Shown here: one piece after another, positions 32,994 to 44,843 of the stretch
Position numbering within the stretch: the stretch's first letter is position 1
Layout of the letters: every line of letters begins with the position of its first letter
Source: Terfezia claveryi
Taxonomy: Eukaryota; Ascomycota; Pezizomycetes; Pezizales; Pezizaceae
Direction of reading: 5' to 3'
Length of the DNA stretch: 64,000 nucleotides
Assembly (NCBI GenBank): GCA_015179025.1
Contig: WHUX01000154.1
Span: 1 to 64,000 of the forward strand
Translations under genes and position numbers: made by a program
The notes under the pieces: model-generated
Told to the model about the DNA's origin: nothing
Databases searched by the model: none
The model's input: only the letters and a program-made list of their open reading frames with translations

Positions 32994-34927
32994 TTAGTGA
33001 TTCTCTACCTGTGCTGTCTCTTGTACCGAAAGTACTACAGACTTAGAAGTCTCTTCTTTTATGATTGCTTCAAGCCTCGGTATTATGTTTTCTGCCCACT
33101 TCTGATTTTCCTCATAAACCTGCTGTAGCCGACGCTCCTGCCGTGCACGCTGCTCCCGTTGCCTCCTTTCACGCTCAATATGAATAGTTATTTCCGTATG
33201 CAAAGCTTCCCCCCGTTCCTGAGTCACAGCTGCTAAACTGTGTGTATCCCGCCGGTTAGCCTCTAATCTTTCCAATGCGAGTCCTCTTTCTCGTTCAATT
33301 CGATCCAGCGCTTCTTGTCGCTCAAGCCGCTCTGCCCTTTCAGCCGCTTTCCTCCTGCTGATTACTTCCCTCACGACCAACTGGTTTTTTTGTTCCTCTT
33401 GCTCTCGCTGTTCGCGCTCCTCCCTCTGTTCCCTCTCAATGCGTTCCCTAACCTCACGCTCTTCTCTCTCCCGTGCGAGGCGCTGCTGTAGCTCTCTTCT
33501 CAACCCCTCCTCTCGAGCTTCGTTTTCCAGTGCTAACCTTCTACGATGTTCCGCCAGACGGCGTTCCTCGGCCTCGTGCTCCATTTGGCGCGCTCGAGCG
33601 TTAGCAATCTCCCGGGCCCACGCTATACGCGTGTTTTCCATTACAGAGTCCCTTCCTGCAATTAATAGTACTGGGGTCAACATTTCCTCAGATTCATTTA
33701 TGACTCTAAGAGGACCGGGCGTCGGTACGCGGGTTCTGATCTGTGCTGCAGTGGGCACCACTGTAATAGATGGTTGGCTCCGCTGCTGCTTCACCTTGCT
33801 CCATGGGGGGCATGGGCATGTCCCACGCCAGCCGCGTTTACATACGTAGCAAAATTCCTTCTTGCAACTGCAGTGACCAATAGTGGTAAAGTTAGGTCAC
33901 TGGCTATGATTGATAATTTGACTTGTAGAAACAAGGATCACTGAGGATAACTTACAGGCATATCATATGATTACAACCGTCGGCCAATTCAATGGTCTGA
34001 TTGCACGCTGGGCACGACGCCCACATTTCTTTTTCCACTAATTCATCAAATTTCTCCGTATCCTCGTCTTTCGTGCATGCAACGGATGTAGGATGCCACA
34101 GCTGTGTGCATTGTGTGCAGACTATGGTCTTGCATTTCATACAAGTCACAGAGTTGTTTTCTTTTGGAGGCCGTGGTCGTAGGTACCCACGGATAAACCC
34201 ACTGCTGCTAGGTTGTGGCCTAAGAGGAATAAAAGCCGAACAAGTCTTTTGGGGGCAATATAGAGGTTTCTTGGTTTCGTACTCCTCGCTTTTGGACCTG
34301 AATATTGATTGCTGCTCGGCACCAAGCAAGTTTAGTGCTAGAAAATCTATATCCGGAAAAGGCACTTTGTTGCAGCAAGCGGGAGGCCAGAGAGTCCGGT
34401 CCTTCAGCACAGCTTCAAAGCGGCCTGTAAGGCATTCATGACACCAGAAGTGATTGCAGTTTGGGCCTCGATTGAGCGGTCTCATAAACTCGTCTTGCAG
34501 CAGCAACATGGTCTCCTGCGGAATGTCTTCCTGGCAACTGATGCAAACCGGTTCCGCATCGCTTGCGAGAGGCCCGCTTGCTGAGATATTGTCGGCCCTT
34601 AAGACTGATTCAGGTCTGGCACGTTGCCATATGGTGGATATGCTTCTGCGTTGTTGACGGGCAAAGGTCTATCGGGAAAGTTGTCACTCAGTAAACATCA
34701 AGCTTAAGGCCAGCCTTAACTACAGTATTTTCATACTTAATGTGTATACGTAAATAGTATGTATTTGTAGAGGTACAAGTGCATGTCGAACGCAAGGAAA
34801 AACTGACCTCTTTGCGCCGTCTTCTACTTCTCTCTTCATCTCTTCGGGCGTTTGCTCTGGCCGTTTTCACACTCGTGACACCGAAAAGCACACCTATGGA
34901 CACAAGGATAGCCTCAATTACCGACAT
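32994..34927 (-). CDS. RBR-type (RING-IBR-RING) E3 ubiquitin ligase with charged coiled-coil tail
   Basis: Three exons, 34927-34808, 34668-33956 and 33867-32994, with introns of 139 and 88 nt, give 568 residues with phase preserved. The N-terminus has a hydrophobic stretch (VIEAILVSIGVLFGVTSV), possibly a membrane anchor. RING1 starts at C82 and C85 (CISC) and continues with CNHFWCHEC. An IBR-type region follows (CPQKTC, CMKCKTIVCTQCTQLWH). RING2 spans the second intron: CPAC, then GCNHMIC, then CKKEFCYVC. The Cys of GCNHMIC matches the thioester-forming cysteine of RBR ligases, which take ubiquitin from E2 before passing it to the substrate. The last 250 residues are Arg/Glu-rich and predicted by eye to form a long coiled coil, likely for partner binding. 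The substrate is unknown. Confidence 0.88.
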
Positions 34928-37479
34928 TGAAATGGATACCTTTTGAGACTATGGTATGGTGTGGTTCTTTAAGGGCTCCTTGAGGCTCGAGACGTTGGTG
35001 TTTATGCTAGTGGTGTAGCTATAGCCTCGTATCCGTAAACCTACAACTGGCCGCACTGATTCCCCAATTGCATCAGCACTTTCCAAATAATCCGACAACA
35101 GTGCCGGTTTGATAAAATTTGTGGCTTGGGCGTATTTCCAGATCCCCGGTTTGTGGTAGTAAAGTCAAGGATCCGCAGCAAAGAGGGAGAAGTGCGGCCA
35201 CGAGAAGAGGTTCTTGGGAATTCCTGCAACAAGATTTCCCAAAATTTTCCCCAACTTCTCGTTGGCTCTAAATGTGGAGTATGTGGAAAATTGAAACTCG
35301 CCTGGATGCAAAGTGGTGAAGACAAGTATCGATATCCCCACTTTCTGTACATGAAACGTTCGATTACTTAGGAGTTTGTTGGTTCCAATATTTTCGCAAA
35401 GCATCCCAAGCTACCTACAGAGCCGCACATGAGGGGCTGATGTTGTGCCATATCAATAGGTCAACCACGGAATAGATCAGCATATTGAGACTTGCTCTGA
35501 TTGGCTTAGTGCTTTTCGGAGGCCTACATGACACGACGCCAGCACATGTGTTTCAGATAGGTATGTGTAACGTTCTTTACATAGACCACCACCTGGAACA
35601 TGCGTCAGTGATCACCAGACTGCTCATTGGCAGCAGGTCCGGATATTTTCAACAGTACCGGTAACTTGGTCCTTCCTATCTCGGAACTTTCCGTTCTCCG
35701 GTTAGAAGTTGAAATAAACAACTATACATCCATATATGCATATCCGTACATAAATAATTCTATTTTGTCAGGTGATTACGTCTTCTCAGACGACCACGTG
35801 AGAGTTGAATTTCCTCAAATGAAATACCTATGTATTTTATCCCTTACAGAGCATAAAATCATATATAGCGGATGTTAAATTTTGTGAATAAACACGCTAT
35901 ATACCCTATGTTAGATGTAAACAGATTATTCGAAGTCATGGGGAACTTGGGACTACAATGTAGATGGGCTAAGTTTGCTAAAGTCATTTAGTACATCATA
36001 CATATCGGGAGCCGTGTTCATCACAGCCGACCTCTTCCCGTCCAAGCAACCAAGTCTCCGCGCCCGTAAGGTAATCCGCAGATATTCCCATTGTTCTTAT
36101 CATCACTCTGACACTTCTCCCCCCTGAAGCAAAAGAGACCCGGTCTTTCCGTACTTGAACAGGAAATTAAAGGACTCCACTGAGTATGGAAAATATATAC
36201 AGGTACAACCGGCGCTCCGGTGCCAGCCTGGCACCTATTGGTTGCCCAGGGGCTAATGTTTTCAAAAGAATAAAAACCAAATATATATAGATATATATAT
36301 TTCAAGTCTACACGTCTATGCCTTAGGCTATGAGACCACCCCGTTTCCTTATCTTAAAAAACTTAGTACGCCCACGGAACAACTGGCCAACTATCCACTA
36401 ACTCAACTCAAATCAAACTATAGAAGACCCGCAACCTGAATAATCTGTATAGGGGTACGAAATGCCAAACAGGGTAAAAGAAGCATGATAATAGCCATCA
36501 CTAAGAAATCCATAGCTTCCTATACAGGCGGGTGGCCGGGAAGAGTGGCCCTTGAGAAGTCGATTCGATCTTGATCAGTTATTTTTGGCTGTTTGTAATT
36601 TCCGGTTGTTTTTCTAGCTATTATTTGATTTTTGGTTGTCTTGCTAGCCAACCGGCTCTCGAGCTCATGCCTTGAAGCTCCAATCCCTCCAGCCTAGCCA
36701 TTTCTGCTCTTAGAGCAGATAATGCATAAAGTAAAGATAGACTCGAGCCCTAGTTAATACTCATTACACCTATTTGGTCCTAGTAGGGGATCATGAGTTG
36801 TGTCACACTTCTGAATGTGATATGATTGTAAGGACGTTGTTATGTATGTTTCTTGAAGGTTCTAGAGATCGCTCCTGCCCGAAGGCAACAGACCTTAGAG
36901 TCGCAACCAGACTACTTAGAGTCTACATCATACAAAATAGCCCTGTTGAATTCTCCATTTGGTCGCAGGGTGTTTACGTACAAAATCACACATATACTGA
37001 TATTGCCATACATCCATCCATACATCATACTATCATACAACCAAATCCAATGAACAATTCCTCTTCTCATCCATCAGTCATCTATCTTAGCCCTGTGCAG
37101 CTCAATGTAATATATATATATACACCCACGCTCTAGCTTACACATTTCCACTATGATCTCACATCTTCTTACCCACATCTTCTCACCCACATTTAAGCAG
37201 GAATACACTGACTGAAATAATCGTTCGACTTCGTACAAATCACAGCACCGTACATCCTGAGTATCCAATTCCACCACATTGTCCCAATGGTGCTACGGGG
37301 GTATCATCCTGGCGCTGGGGAAAAGGTTGTCGTTGATGGTACTACAACAACTAAACTAGTAGTAGTTCTTGTAGTGGTGCTGGTAATTGGAGTAGTGATT
37401 ATGGCGGCGCTGGTGGTTGTGGAACTGGATGAGGGTGGTGGGTGGTCATGGAGGCGGAAGTAGAAATGACACTAGCGCC
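34928..37479. other. Intergenic, nothing recognised
   Basis: Only low-complexity AT runs near 36285-36300 and a small palindrome, GGTGCCAGCCTGGCACC, at about 36219-36235 stand out. Confidence 0.4.
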
Positions 37480-38522
37480 GCAGTTTGACAGGTTGATGAG
37501 TTGGTTTTACATGACAATGGGAGATTGCGAGATGAATCTCCAATGTGGATTGTGTACCCACCGGAGCCAGATTATGGGATCATCCATTGCTGTCTCACGA
37601 CCTACAAGAGGGCTATTAGTCCCACACTTTGCAAGAGAAAAAAAAAAGGACAACGGATGACTTACATACCAAACACTCAATGCCTTCCTCGTTACCTCTA
37701 ACACTACTACCGTTTCCTCGCCAGCCGCTAAGTCCACCTTCTCGAACCCTCTCAACTGCCTCACCGGCGTATCATACCCTGTATAGCCGGGAACTCCACA
37801 TACAATTGCACCACCTCCTTCGCCTCCTTTGTTCCAGTATTCTTCACAGTCATGTTGAGCCTAAACATCACATCCCACAGCGCCGGATTTCCGCCGTGTC
37901 CAACCTCCAGCGGGTACGAGAGATCAGTATTGTATTCGGCTGGGTAGGGGTAATTACCCATAGTGATGGTCTCGGGGTTATCCACGTAAGAGTAGACATA
38001 CATCTGGATGCGCGTAGTGATGGCTGCAGGCCAGGTTATTTGTGCTGCCGGGGGGATAGTGGGTATGTTGGGACAGGGAGTTTTGCGGATGGAGAAGGGG
38101 GGGTTTCTGACTCTTAAGGGATATCGTGGAGTGATATTGTTTTTGTCGAACTACCTATCGACGAATATCACATGAGGGAGATGGGGGTAGGAAGACAGAC
38201 CTATAATCACACATTCACTGGGACTTACCATCGACCACCCAAACATTCTCTGCTAAAGTCATCTGCCCAGCATCGCTGCCGTCTTTGTATAACTAGCACT
38301 CCAATCGGCCAACCAACCTCCCTAGGCGCAGGGTAGTAAGGATGGCTAAATGTGCTACCCATTGTCGTTTCTCGATATTTCCCCCCTTATTGCAACTGCC
38401 GTTTTTCATATTCAAACTCCGCTTGGAGTCCAGGTACATGCTGGGTCTGCCGCACCGGAGCTAACTTCTCCTACGGTGGCTAGGAGAAGTGCAAGGTAGA
38501 CTGAAGTTGCGGACAGCTTCAT
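37480..38522 (-). pseudogene. GH3 beta-glucosidase relic with the catalytic middle missing
   Basis: ATG 38522 starts a signal peptide (MKLSATSVYLALLLATVG). After a frame change, SHPYYPAPREVGW and AAMLGQMTLAENVWVVDG follow, the N-terminal start of fungal GH3 enzymes, ending at a GTAAGT donor near 38229. The next recognisable sequence (about 38110 down) is already the C-terminal fibronectin-III-like domain: PALWDVMF, NTGTKEAKEVVQLYV, TPVRQLRGFEKVDLAAGEE, VTRKALSVW, and after another intron YTIHIGDSSRNLPLSC. Most of the usual 800-residue protein, including nucleophile and acid/base regions, is absent. Single-base frame breaks lie near 38450 and 37785, and a TAA lies within the last exon. The gene would have encoded a secreted cellobiose- and glucoside-cleaving enzyme. 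It is now surely non-functional. Confidence 0.8.
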
Positions 38523-39240
38523 CGTAAGCGAGACAGCAGGACCACGAAGAATCTCAGAGAGGCGCCTGAGACGGTTGAGCTTTGTGGGAGAGCAAATGGA
38601 AGTGCAGCATGGGAGCTGGGTAATATGTATATATGTCTCCCGGATGCTATACCCATTGATATTTCTGCCTGAACGGCTCCCCGCGCTGGCATATATACCC
38701 AGTCCCTTAGAAATCTTTGTCGATAAGGAAGGTTATCATTGATGAACCCTTTTTTTCTGGAATTTATGGGGAAATAAGGAAACGTTAAGCTTGAGAGAGC
38801 TATTTAGTCGGAAGGTAATAATACCCCGTCAGTTTGTGCTCCTTGAAGGGTTCCCACAACCTCCTCGACTATATGCAATGCCACCCAACGGGCTTGTTTA
38901 TCTACTTACAGGCATTTGCAATTACAGCCCATATTTTGATTATATATCATATTCCGAGAAATATTCCGAAGCCCCACATTCGTCCACGTCCGCGTTGCAA
39001 CATTCTCGGGTTACAATGTTGTTCGGAAAGCGGGGCTTGCCAAACTGCTTGACTGGAAGGAACTGAATTGTGTGTGATTGTCTCATTTTTGATCTCTAGT
39101 TCTAATCTGAATACAACTTTCTCCAGGAGGGGTAACAAAGTGGAGGTGGGGAATTGCCAGAGGTAACCGTCTGCGTGGAACGGAAAAATACTGGGTTTGG
39201 GAAACAGAACTCGGGGCCCGTCGGGCCACCGATCATGCCG
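38523..39240. other. Intergenic, nothing recognised
   Basis: This is the upstream region of the GH3 relic plus unassigned sequence. No gene is supported. Confidence 0.4.
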
Positions 39241-39663
39241 AGAATCTGATACCTACTTCCATACTTCTGTACCATGCTTAGGTATATACGATCTTATTAT
39301 CAGATTCTACACGTTAGCATCCGCGAAAATGTCGCCGACAAAGTCTGGAATCAGATACAGATGCTCATTGCAGATATCTGATCTTCCATGATACCGGCCA
39401 TCCTACGGGGCTGAACACAGGCGGAGAATCTGATACTAAAGACTTTATGTATCAGATCTTTGATGTTAATACAGAGAAATCGGGACCACCGCTTTTATAC
39501 TACTCTACATATCCCCGTGATCTATCTAAATCCTTCTCTCCCAATAATTGGATCTGGAATCAGATCCTTCAACCCATATTATTAACCCTAGTATTAACCC
39601 AAGTATTAACCCATTGTGAAGGCAACCAGCGCAAAACGAGAGGCTTGGAGAATCAGATACCAA
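39241..39663. repeat. Cluster of short AATCTGATAC-type motifs
   Basis: In 420 bp, eight sites match AGAATCTGATAC, GGAATCAGATAC or their complements: near 39241, 39300, 39347, 39367, 39424, 39448, 39555 and 39648. They occur in both orientations with irregular spacing. They may be degenerate ends of a small element or binding sites. Confidence 0.45.
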
Positions 39664-39975
39664 ATCTTAAGATCAGCAGCGTCATGACAGCAGCAACATC
39701 TGCCTCCCCTTCTTAATATGAGTCTCTTACCAACCTCATTGTTCAACAATTTACAAAATTTTAGCTTAAAAGGCCTTCTTATCGCCATATCGATGACCCT
39801 ATGCCAGATATAAACTACGGAAAAGATTGAAACTGATGTAATAGATTATAAAAGGAAAAGGTTACAGAAAAAAGGCCGTCTATTCTACAGCCCTTCGCAT
39901 ACCCATAAGATACTTAATATATATTACACCTCCAGATCCACTTTCCCTCCCTTAGCTCAAAGTATATACCCCCAC

Positions 39976-40867
39976 CTACTCATGCGTCCACTCCGGCTTC
40001 TCCTTCTTTACAAACGCCTCCATCCCCACCTTTTGATCCTTCGTCCCAAACAACCCATGAAACACCCTCCTCTCAAACTTCACCCCTTCACTCAATCCCA
40101 CTTCCTCTGCCTGATTAACCACCTCCTTCGCTGCCTTCACCGCCAACCCCCCATACCCCGCGACCTTCTCTGCCGTATCTAATGCCCCCTCTACACACGC
40201 CTCAGGCGTATCGAATACCCTCGCAGCCAACCCCCACTCCCCAGCTTCCTTTGCACCAACCATCTTCCCAGTCAAGATAATCTCCATAGCCCTACTCTTT
40301 CCCACTGCCCTAAGTAGTCGTTGGCTCCCTCCCGCCCCGGGATAGTTCCAAGCTTAATCTCCGGTTGCCCGAATTGCGCATTGGGACCAGCGTAGATAAT
40401 ATCGCACATCATCGCCAACTCGCACCCACCACCTAGCGCGTACCCATTCACAGCAGCGATGATGGGTTTAGTGGTATTCGAAATCTGCTGCGACCAGGAT
40501 TTAATAAAGTCCCTCCCGTAGGCTTCTGCAAAGGTCAGGGTGGACATTTCCTTGATGTCTGCACCTGCAGCAAAAGACTTGTGGGAACCCGTGAGTACGA
40601 TGCAGCGGGTGGAGGGGGAAGAGTCTAGTGTCGAGAGGGCAGAATTGAGGTCATTGAAGAGGGGGGAAGAGAGGGCGTTGAGCTGCTTGGGGCGATTGAG
40701 GGTGATGAGAGAGACACCGGGACGGGGGTGGGAGACTAAAATGTGCTCGTACGTCCCTGAGGGGTCGCATCGGAGCTCTGGAAACGCCGCGGGGGAAGCA
40801 TGCGGGGGAGGGTTGAGGGGGTGAAGCGCGAGGCGTACGGGCGGACGGTGCGGAGGAAGGTGGACAT
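39976..40867 (-). CDS. Mitochondrial enoyl-CoA hydratase (crotonase family), frame broken twice
   Basis: This enzyme adds water to 2-enoyl-CoA in fatty-acid beta-oxidation. ATG 40867 begins a basic presequence ([18 protein letters not shown]...RRFQSS) that suggests mitochondrial import. The crotonase core follows: [27 protein letters not shown] (oxyanion hole), [13 protein letters not shown] and [20 protein letters not shown] with the two catalytic glutamates (GCE, QPE), then GLAARVF and the C-terminal [10 protein letters not shown]. The frame shifts at about 40755 (a GGG run) and at about 40335 (a GGGG run). Adding one base at each place would give an unbroken 297-residue protein of normal length, so these may be base-calling errors rather than decay. 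No intron is needed. Confidence 0.85.
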
Positions 40868-41318
40868 TGTATTTTACGTAATTTGGGGATAGGTTGATGA
40901 TGGTGGATTGGCCTAAATTGACCGCGGTGATGTTGGGGATTGAGGAATGTGAAAGCTGCCATAATGTTCTGTAGCCGTGACCAGATTACTGAGCGGCTTG
41001 TGGCTTTTGGCGGGCTCGCCGCATCGGGAAGGGCCACCGCATGAACTCGAGACCCGAAACTCTCATGTCCTGAAGTTCGAGCTTTTTGATATTATTTGGA
41101 GCATCTGTTGTCAATTCTAACTGGCCGAGAATCAATCAGGGGCTCAAAGACCATTGGTAGTTTCTGTTGTCAATTATTCGCCACGCCCTCTACTTATTGT
41201 CATAAAACTCATATGCCTTTCATTAACCTCAAGGTCAAATTCTCACTATGGTATATTCTATTCTATTTTGCCACGGAAACAGAACTACAAGTAAATAGAA
41301 TCGCCAACTCTCCCCCGC

Positions 41319-43244
41319 TTATATCCCAGAACCACCAAAAACCCTTTGTACCCAACCCATCACATCCCAACCCTTCACCTTCCCCCAACTCTCTAGTATT
41401 CCCTCCCCTCCCCTCTCCTCCGCACTTGCATCATAGACCTTCCTCCCCCCCACCCACGTCTCCAATACCTTCAATTTCCTTACATCCCCTCCCTTCTCTA
41501 CCCAACCCTCTTCCCAGAACCTTGCCCCAAGCGCCTCATCCTCATAACCCAACACTACCCAATCTGCCCACTTTCCCACACTAATCTCTCCCGTCTCCCC
41601 TTCCGCCCACATTGCATATGCTGGATTCTTAATGAACCCCTCCAATGCTTGCTGTACTGTAATAATTTCCTCCCTATGCCACCCTGCTTCTTTAGTGGTA
41701 TAAGGGTTTTTCCGGGTTACTGCCGCGTAAATCCCATTACGAGGGTCGTGGCTCTCGACAGGGAAATCTGAGCCGAGGACGACATTTAGCCCGCGGTCAA
41801 ATAGGGACTTCATTCTATAAGCGCTATTTTGGACTCTATCCCTACCAAGGCGAATTTCTGCATAGGCAGAGTCAGAGGTAGCGTGGGTAGGCTGGATAGA
41901 TGGGATAAGCCCTAAAGATTGGATTAGGTCTTGGTCTTCGGGGGCGATGATTTGTGCGTGTTCAATTCGGAGCCGGCGGGCGTGATTTGGTGGAGTATAA
42001 CTGGAGGTTGAGAGGAGGTCTTTGTAAATTTGGACAGTGAGGTGGTTTGCAAGGTCGCCGATACAGTGGGTTGAGACTTGGTAGCCGGAATTATACCATT
42101 CTGTGATTACGTTCTGGAGGACGGTGGAGTTTATAAGCATAGTGCCCGAGGTTTCGGGTTTGTCGGAATATGGGGATAGTAACGCCGCGCCCCAGGATCC
42201 GAGAGCACCGTCGGCGAAGATTTTAACACCGTAGACTGAGAGCATGCCGTTTTCTGTGCGGCCCATGATATTCCTCACCCCTGATTCTCCTTCTCCCCCG
42301 CAATAGGTATTGCGAATCTCGCATTCCACCATTATATTTAGTCGAACGGAGGATACGCTCATCTCCGCCATCCACCTCAACCCCTCCACCTCCCACTTCC
42401 GCATCCCAGCATCATGAACCCCAACCACCCCAACCTTATTAAGCTCCTTCATTGCCCTCTCTGCTCTTGCAATCACCTTCTCTCTACCCAAAACTTTATC
42501 AGGATACACATCATACACCATATCCATCGCATTATCGCAAAACACGCTCCCATTCCCTAAGATCTCCCCTCCAGGGATGCGCGTGGGGAGCGGATCGGAG
42601 AGTAGTTTTATGACGGCCGCGGAAAGCCACAGGCAGTGGCTGTCCACGCGGTCGAGCATAATATATTTGTCAGAGAGGAGGGGAGAGGAGAGGTCGTTAG
42701 AGGTTGGCATGTGCGGGGTTTTCTCGTCGGGGAAGAGGAGAGATTGGTCCCAGCCAATGCCTCGCAGCCAGGTTTCTTTCGTGCCGAGTGTAGGGTTGGC
42801 TTTGAGGTGCGTTTCTAGGGAGGTGCGGACTTCTGTAGGATGGGCAGATTGTTAGTATAGTAATTCTCATTCGCATGCTGAATTACCTTCAATACTCCCC
42901 ACCCCATACAGCTTCACACCCTCCAACATCTCCCCCAGCGAAAGTATGTGACCATGGCCATCCCATAGCCCCGGGATAACCACCACCTGCCCTTTCTCTT
43001 TCCAATCAAGCACCTTCCCACCCCCCACAACTGTCTCATTCATCACCCCCATAAACCTCTTCTCCCTGCCCCCAATGCTAAAACACCGCGCATTTGGTGC
43101 TTGATTATTTAGCGTATAAATGTACGGGTAGCAATACGTAGTTGAAGTTTCTTGTGAGATGATGGCGGGGGGGTATAAGTAGAGAGATCCCAGGGCCCCA
43201 ATGATTACGGGGGGAAGCAGAAGCGAGTAGGAAATTATTGCCAT
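41319..43244 (-). CDS. YtcJ-like metal-dependent amidohydrolase
   Basis: Two exons (43244-42887 and 42832-41319) with a 54-nt GT-AG intron give an unbroken 623-residue protein of the amidohydrolase family 3 type. An N-terminal hydrophobic helix (about residues 4-25) suggests a membrane or secretory location. Metal ligands are visible: HGH (about H97 and H99) in WDGHGHIL, the VKIFADGALGS region, STHCIGD, RIEHAQI and the aspartate in LGSDFPVE. Such enzymes cleave C-N bonds in amides or formamides; the exact substrate cannot be read from sequence. The C-terminal part closes the small beta domain (GKWADWVVLG). Upstream, about 490 bp separate it from the divergent membrane-protein gene, with a perfect palindrome in between. 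Confidence 0.9.
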
Positions 43245-43364
43245 AGAGTTGGCTGGTGAAGTAATTTAGATCGAAAATCCCTGGCCTGAATGGAGAGATG
43301 GGAGGCAAGCCACCGGTAGATTAAGTCGATAAGACTCACCACTAAACGTCTGAAAAAAAACTTT

Positions 43365-43384
43365 GCATGCGCAATTGCGCATGC
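43365..43384. promoter_or_regulatory. Perfect 20-bp palindrome in a divergent promoter
   Basis: GCATGCGCAATTGCGCATGC reads the same on both strands. It lies 121 bp upstream of the amidohydrolase ATG and 352 bp upstream of the membrane-protein ATG. A dimeric regulator could bind here; this is inference from symmetry and position. Confidence 0.5.
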
Positions 43385-43735
43385 GGTCATAAATAGAAAC
43401 AAAACAATTAGGTAAGTAAGCACAATCCGCCAAACGCATGCTTAGTAAACAAATGTTTCGGTCATCTTTTATCCAAGCCGAAGGAGTGAAACAAAAGTAT
43501 TACCGTACTCTCTGGTCATATAAATCAGAACCATGGCCACACATCATCAGTGAATGCGGTTTCTGTCCCTTACGCGTAGGGCTTATATTATTATGTATAC
43601 GCATACACTCTTTATCCATCCAAAGTGTCGATACTGTACTTGTACTCACCGCAGCATAAAATAGCCAGTCAGTTATACTAAACACCAGGGACTCTGAAAT
43701 CCTTATTACATTACTTTACACTGATCTCCATAATC

Positions 43736-44536
43736 ATGTGGACGCATCATATTCAACGACCCATAATCCGTATTCCCCCCCGCACTCCACGCGTTTCTGA
43801 AATAGCACCAGAATCATCAGCTCCTCCCATGAACATTACCCGCTTCCTCTGCCTCTTGACTGTATGTTTCCTCATCTATATCCTCAGTTGCCTGTTTTTA
43901 GTTCAGTTCATCCTCCCCCCGGCTCTACTATTAACCGCCTTCGCCTATATCAGTAACTTCTTCCTCACTCTGATCATAGGGCTCTTCTTCAGCACGTCAA
44001 TTATATTGCCATGTCTCATTCTCGCCTTCACGGCATCACGCATTTCATCCTTCATCCAAACCTTTCTCGACGCCCCTAACCCTAGTCCCAGCCTTTTAGA
44101 CTACTGCTTCGAAATTCAATCCCTATTGATTGAATATATTCTCACTACCGTTACATTCACTCCCCGGTTAACCTTTATCCTCTTCCCTTCTCTTCTAAAA
44201 AGCGTCCTATATGTAGTCCAAGATTCCTCCTGCCTTCTCCGTTTTTTAAGGGTATTATTCCCTACCTGGTCATTTGTAAGATCCTATTTCAACCCCTACG
44301 CATACGCTATTCTCTACGAGTTACCCAACAAATTTGCCCACTCAGCTCTTTTGGTGATAAAGAAACCATGGACGATCACTCACCTCTTAGTCGAGCTCAT
44401 GAGGTGTATACTTCTCTTGATTAGGATCCCAGTCAACAAGCTTGGCGAAGGCGTTTCGTGGATTGGGCGTGGGCGGATGCGGGTGAAGACGGGTGGGGTC
44501 GGAAATTTTGATAGGGGCCCGGCAGACAGGATATGA
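43736..44536 (+). CDS. Multi-pass membrane protein of unknown function
   Basis: ATG 43736 gives 266 residues without introns. A 35-residue polar, proline-rich N-terminus is followed by strongly hydrophobic segments at about 37-60, 61-83 and 84-103, and more weakly at about 128-160 and 195-240. The C-terminus is short and basic (GRGRMRVKTGG). I recognise no family. The length of uninterrupted hydrophobic coding, and the shared upstream region with the amidohydrolase gene, support a real gene. It could be an ER or vacuolar integral membrane protein. Confidence 0.55.
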   Translation: MWTHHIQRPIIRIPPRTPRVSEIAPESSAPPMNITRFLCLLTVCFLIYILSCLFLVQFILPPALLLTAFAYISNFFLTLIIGLFFSTSIILPCLILAFTASRISSFIQTFLDAPNPSPSLLDYCFEIQSLLIEYILTTVTFTPRLTFILFPSLLKSVLYVVQDSSCLLRFLRVLFPTWSFVRSYFNPYAYAILYELPNKFAHSALLVIKKPWTITHLLVELMRCILLLIRIPVNKLGEGVSWIGRGRMRVKTGGVGNFDRGPADRI

Positions 44537-44843
44537 AGGGCTGTCTACTGGGATTTTCACATTATTGTGGGGTACTTGGTGTTGGACTAGGCGAAGTGTT
44601 GACAATGAGTTCGAAGAATTATGTTGTGAGTACCTTTAATTTGGCTTGGAATGAATCGGTCTAGGCACGAGAACAGGTGGAGGTAAGAGACTAGACATTA
44701 ATATTACATTATAGTGTATCGATATAACCTCGTAGATTGAAACGTTTAAACCGAAAACACCAGAAGAACCCCAGAAGACCATGAACAAAATAGTACAATA
44801 GTAGGCTAACATGAAATATGGTAGCAAAATTGGAAAAAGCAAC

